Assembly (NCBI GenBank): GCA_031272615.1
Contig: JAISTL010000227.1
Coordinates: 1 to 13,649, forward strand
Direction: 5' to 3'
Length of the DNA: 13,649 nt
From: Methylobacteriaceae bacterium
GTDB taxonomy: Bacteria > Pseudomonadota > Alphaproteobacteria > Rhizobiales > Beijerinckiaceae
Position 1 is the first letter of the stretch; every line of letters starts with the position of its first letter. A program made the translations under genes and the position numbers. This document shows positions 12,404-13,649 of the stretch, in pieces. The notes under the pieces are model-generated. The model had not been told where the DNA came from and did no database searches. It saw only the letters and a program-made list of their open reading frames with translations.

Positions 12404-13649
12404 ATGGATCAAGGCATGCTTCCCGAACTCATCGCCCGTTATGACCAGCGTGTTCCCCGTTACACCAGCTACCCCACGGCGCCGCACTTTTCCGCCGCCG
12501 TCACACCGGAGGTTTACGCCGGGTGGCTTCGGGACATCAACCCTGAAACGGTGTTGTCGCTTTATGTGCATGTGCCGTTTTGCGCCGAGCTCTGCTGGTA
12601 TTGCGGCTGTCACACCACCGTTGCCCGCGGTTATTCACCCGTCGCCCACTACACGTCTCTGCTGAAGAAGGAAATGGAGCAGGTTGCCCGGCGCCTGCCC
12701 GCTGTCATGCCGGTTTCCCATATGCACTGGGGCGGCGGAACGCCGACGGCGATGGCTCCGGAAGATTTGCTTTCGGTTTTGACGCTGTTGCGTACACTGT
12801 TCCGGTTTTCCGGCGCCACCGAAACCGCCGTTGAAATCGACCCGCGGGTGCTCACTCCCGAACACGTCGAGGCCCTTGCTGGCGGCGGTGTCACCAGGGC
12901 CAGCCTGGGCGTGCAGGATTTCGACCCGGATGTTCAGAAGGCGGTGAATCGCATTCAGCCCTACGACGTGACGCTGCGCGCCGTGAACCGGCTGAGGGAG
13001 GCGGGGATCGACAAGCTCAACCTCGACCTCATGTACGGCTTGCCCCACCAGACGACAGCGACTGTCGAGGCTTGTGTCGACCGGGCCCTGACACTGGCGC
13101 CGGATCGCATCGCGCTTTTCGGTTATGCCCATGTGCCGTGGATGAAAAAGCACCAGAACCTCATCGCCGAGCAAACGCTGCCGAAAACGCCGGAGCGCGT
13201 GGCCCAGATGGAAGCCGCCGCGCGCCGGTTGGAGGACAGCGGCTACATCGCCATCGGCATTGACCACTTCGCCAAACCCGGCGACGCCATGGCTCGCTTT
13301 CAGGCGGAGGGGCGCCTGCACCGGAATTTCCAGGGTTACACCACTGACGATGCGCTGGCGCTCATCGGGTTCGGGGCTTCGGCCATCGGGTTTCTGCCCC
13401 AGGGGTATGTGCAGAATACAACTCCCATCGCCGGGTATCTCGAAGCCGTTGCCGCCGGCGGGTTGGCCACGGCGCGCGGCGTCGCCCTGTCAGACGCCGA
13501 CCGCCTGCGCCGCGCCGTCATCGAACGTTTGATGTGCGATTTTTACGTGGACCTCGATCGCGAGGTCCGGAACTCCGCCGTTCCCGATACCGATTTTTCG
13601 GCGGAGATAGCACGGGTGGACAAACTGTCACAGGACGGCATTGTCATCC
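12404..13649 (+). CDS. hemN: Oxygen-independent coproporphyrinogen III dehydrogenase HemN, 3' truncated
   Basis: The first 415 residues of a HemN-type radical SAM enzyme are present; the gene runs off the right edge. It decarboxylates coproporphyrinogen III to protoporphyrinogen IX without oxygen in haem synthesis. RVPRYTSYPTAPHF (16-29) is the HemN N-terminus, which distinguishes it from HemW. YVHVPFCAELCWYCGC (54-69) supplies the iron-sulphur ligands Cys60, Cys64 and Cys67 plus the extra Cys69; E. coli has 62, 66, 69 and 71. WGGGTPT, LDLMYGLPHQT, ALFGYAHVPWMKKHQ and GIDHFAKP are further family motifs. ATGs at 12404 and 12416 are in frame; neither has a strong ribosome site and a stable hairpin abuts the first. 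It is divergent from the cobalt-chelatase operon. Regulation by oxygen (FNR type) is expected, but only a poor half-match was seen (12215-12228). Confidence 0.95.
   Translation, partial: MDQGMLPELIARYDQRVPRYTSYPTAPHFSAAVTPEVYAGWLRDINPETVLSLYVHVPFCAELCWYCGCHTTVARGYSPVAHYTSLLKKEMEQVARRLPAVMPVSHMHWGGGTPTAMAPEDLLSVLTLLRTLFRFSGATETAVEIDPRVLTPEHVEALAGGGVTRASLGVQDFDPDVQKAVNRIQPYDVTLRAVNRLREAGIDKLNLDLMYGLPHQTTATVEACVDRALTLAPDRIALFGYAHVPWMKKHQNLIAEQTLPKTPERVAQMEAAARRLEDSGYIAIGIDHFAKPGDAMARFQAEGRLHRNFQGYTTDDALALIGFGASAIGFLPQGYVQNTTPIAGYLEAVAAGGLATARGVALSDADRLRRAVIERLMCDFYVDLDREVRNSAVPDTDFSAEIARVDKLSQDGIVI

Overview
The window looks like chromosomal DNA of an alphaproteobacterium with fairly GC-rich coding sequence. 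The evidence is the block of prolyl-tRNA editing protein, thioredoxin-TPR protein (CnoX type), LON substrate-binding-domain protein and Trm112-like protein, the block of J-domain protein, cobS and cobT, and a HemN-type coproporphyrinogen dehydrogenase. The first two blocks are typical of this class (recalled knowledge). I cannot name a genus. I see no transposase, integrase, phage gene, rRNA or CRISPR array.

Layout: (1) 1-304, minus: 5' part of a MutH / MvaI-BcnI-like PD-(D/E)XK endonuclease, cut by the window edge. (2) 305-827: a long regulatory stretch with three related palindromes (core AACATNTGTT-like) and a promoter for a plus-strand operon. (3) 828-3267, plus: a candidate 50-residue ORF, a dhaL-like gene, a perfect intrinsic-terminator-like hairpin, a dhaK-like gene and a six-helix DUF1097-type membrane protein. 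No DhaM phosphodonor is present. (4) 3268-3945: two hairpins, a near-consensus promoter and an NTF2-like gene. (5) 3946-4306: plus-strand terminator, minus-strand terminator and minus-strand tRNA-Gly(GCC). (6) 4429-6918, plus: tRNA-editing and proteostasis block. (7) 7021-8346, minus: Na+-coupled aspartate/glutamate-type symporter. (8) 8669-12223, minus: J-domain protein, cobS, cobT (aerobic cobaltochelatase subunits). (9) 12404-end, plus: hemN, divergent from the cobalt-chelatase operon and cut by the window end.

How the genes may work together: the dhaL/dhaK/membrane genes look like a regulated uptake-and-phosphorylation unit for dihydroxyacetone or a related short ketose. The role of the membrane protein is inference from position only. 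The CnoX/LON/Trm112/ProX block concerns translation quality and protein folding. The cobST and hemN genes both serve tetrapyrrole synthesis (cobalt insertion for B12; oxygen-independent haem synthesis) and share one intergenic region of 180 bp. The strongest candidate for something undescribed is the ketose-kinase operon, with its spaced palindromes, coupled small ORF, internal terminator and partner membrane protein.
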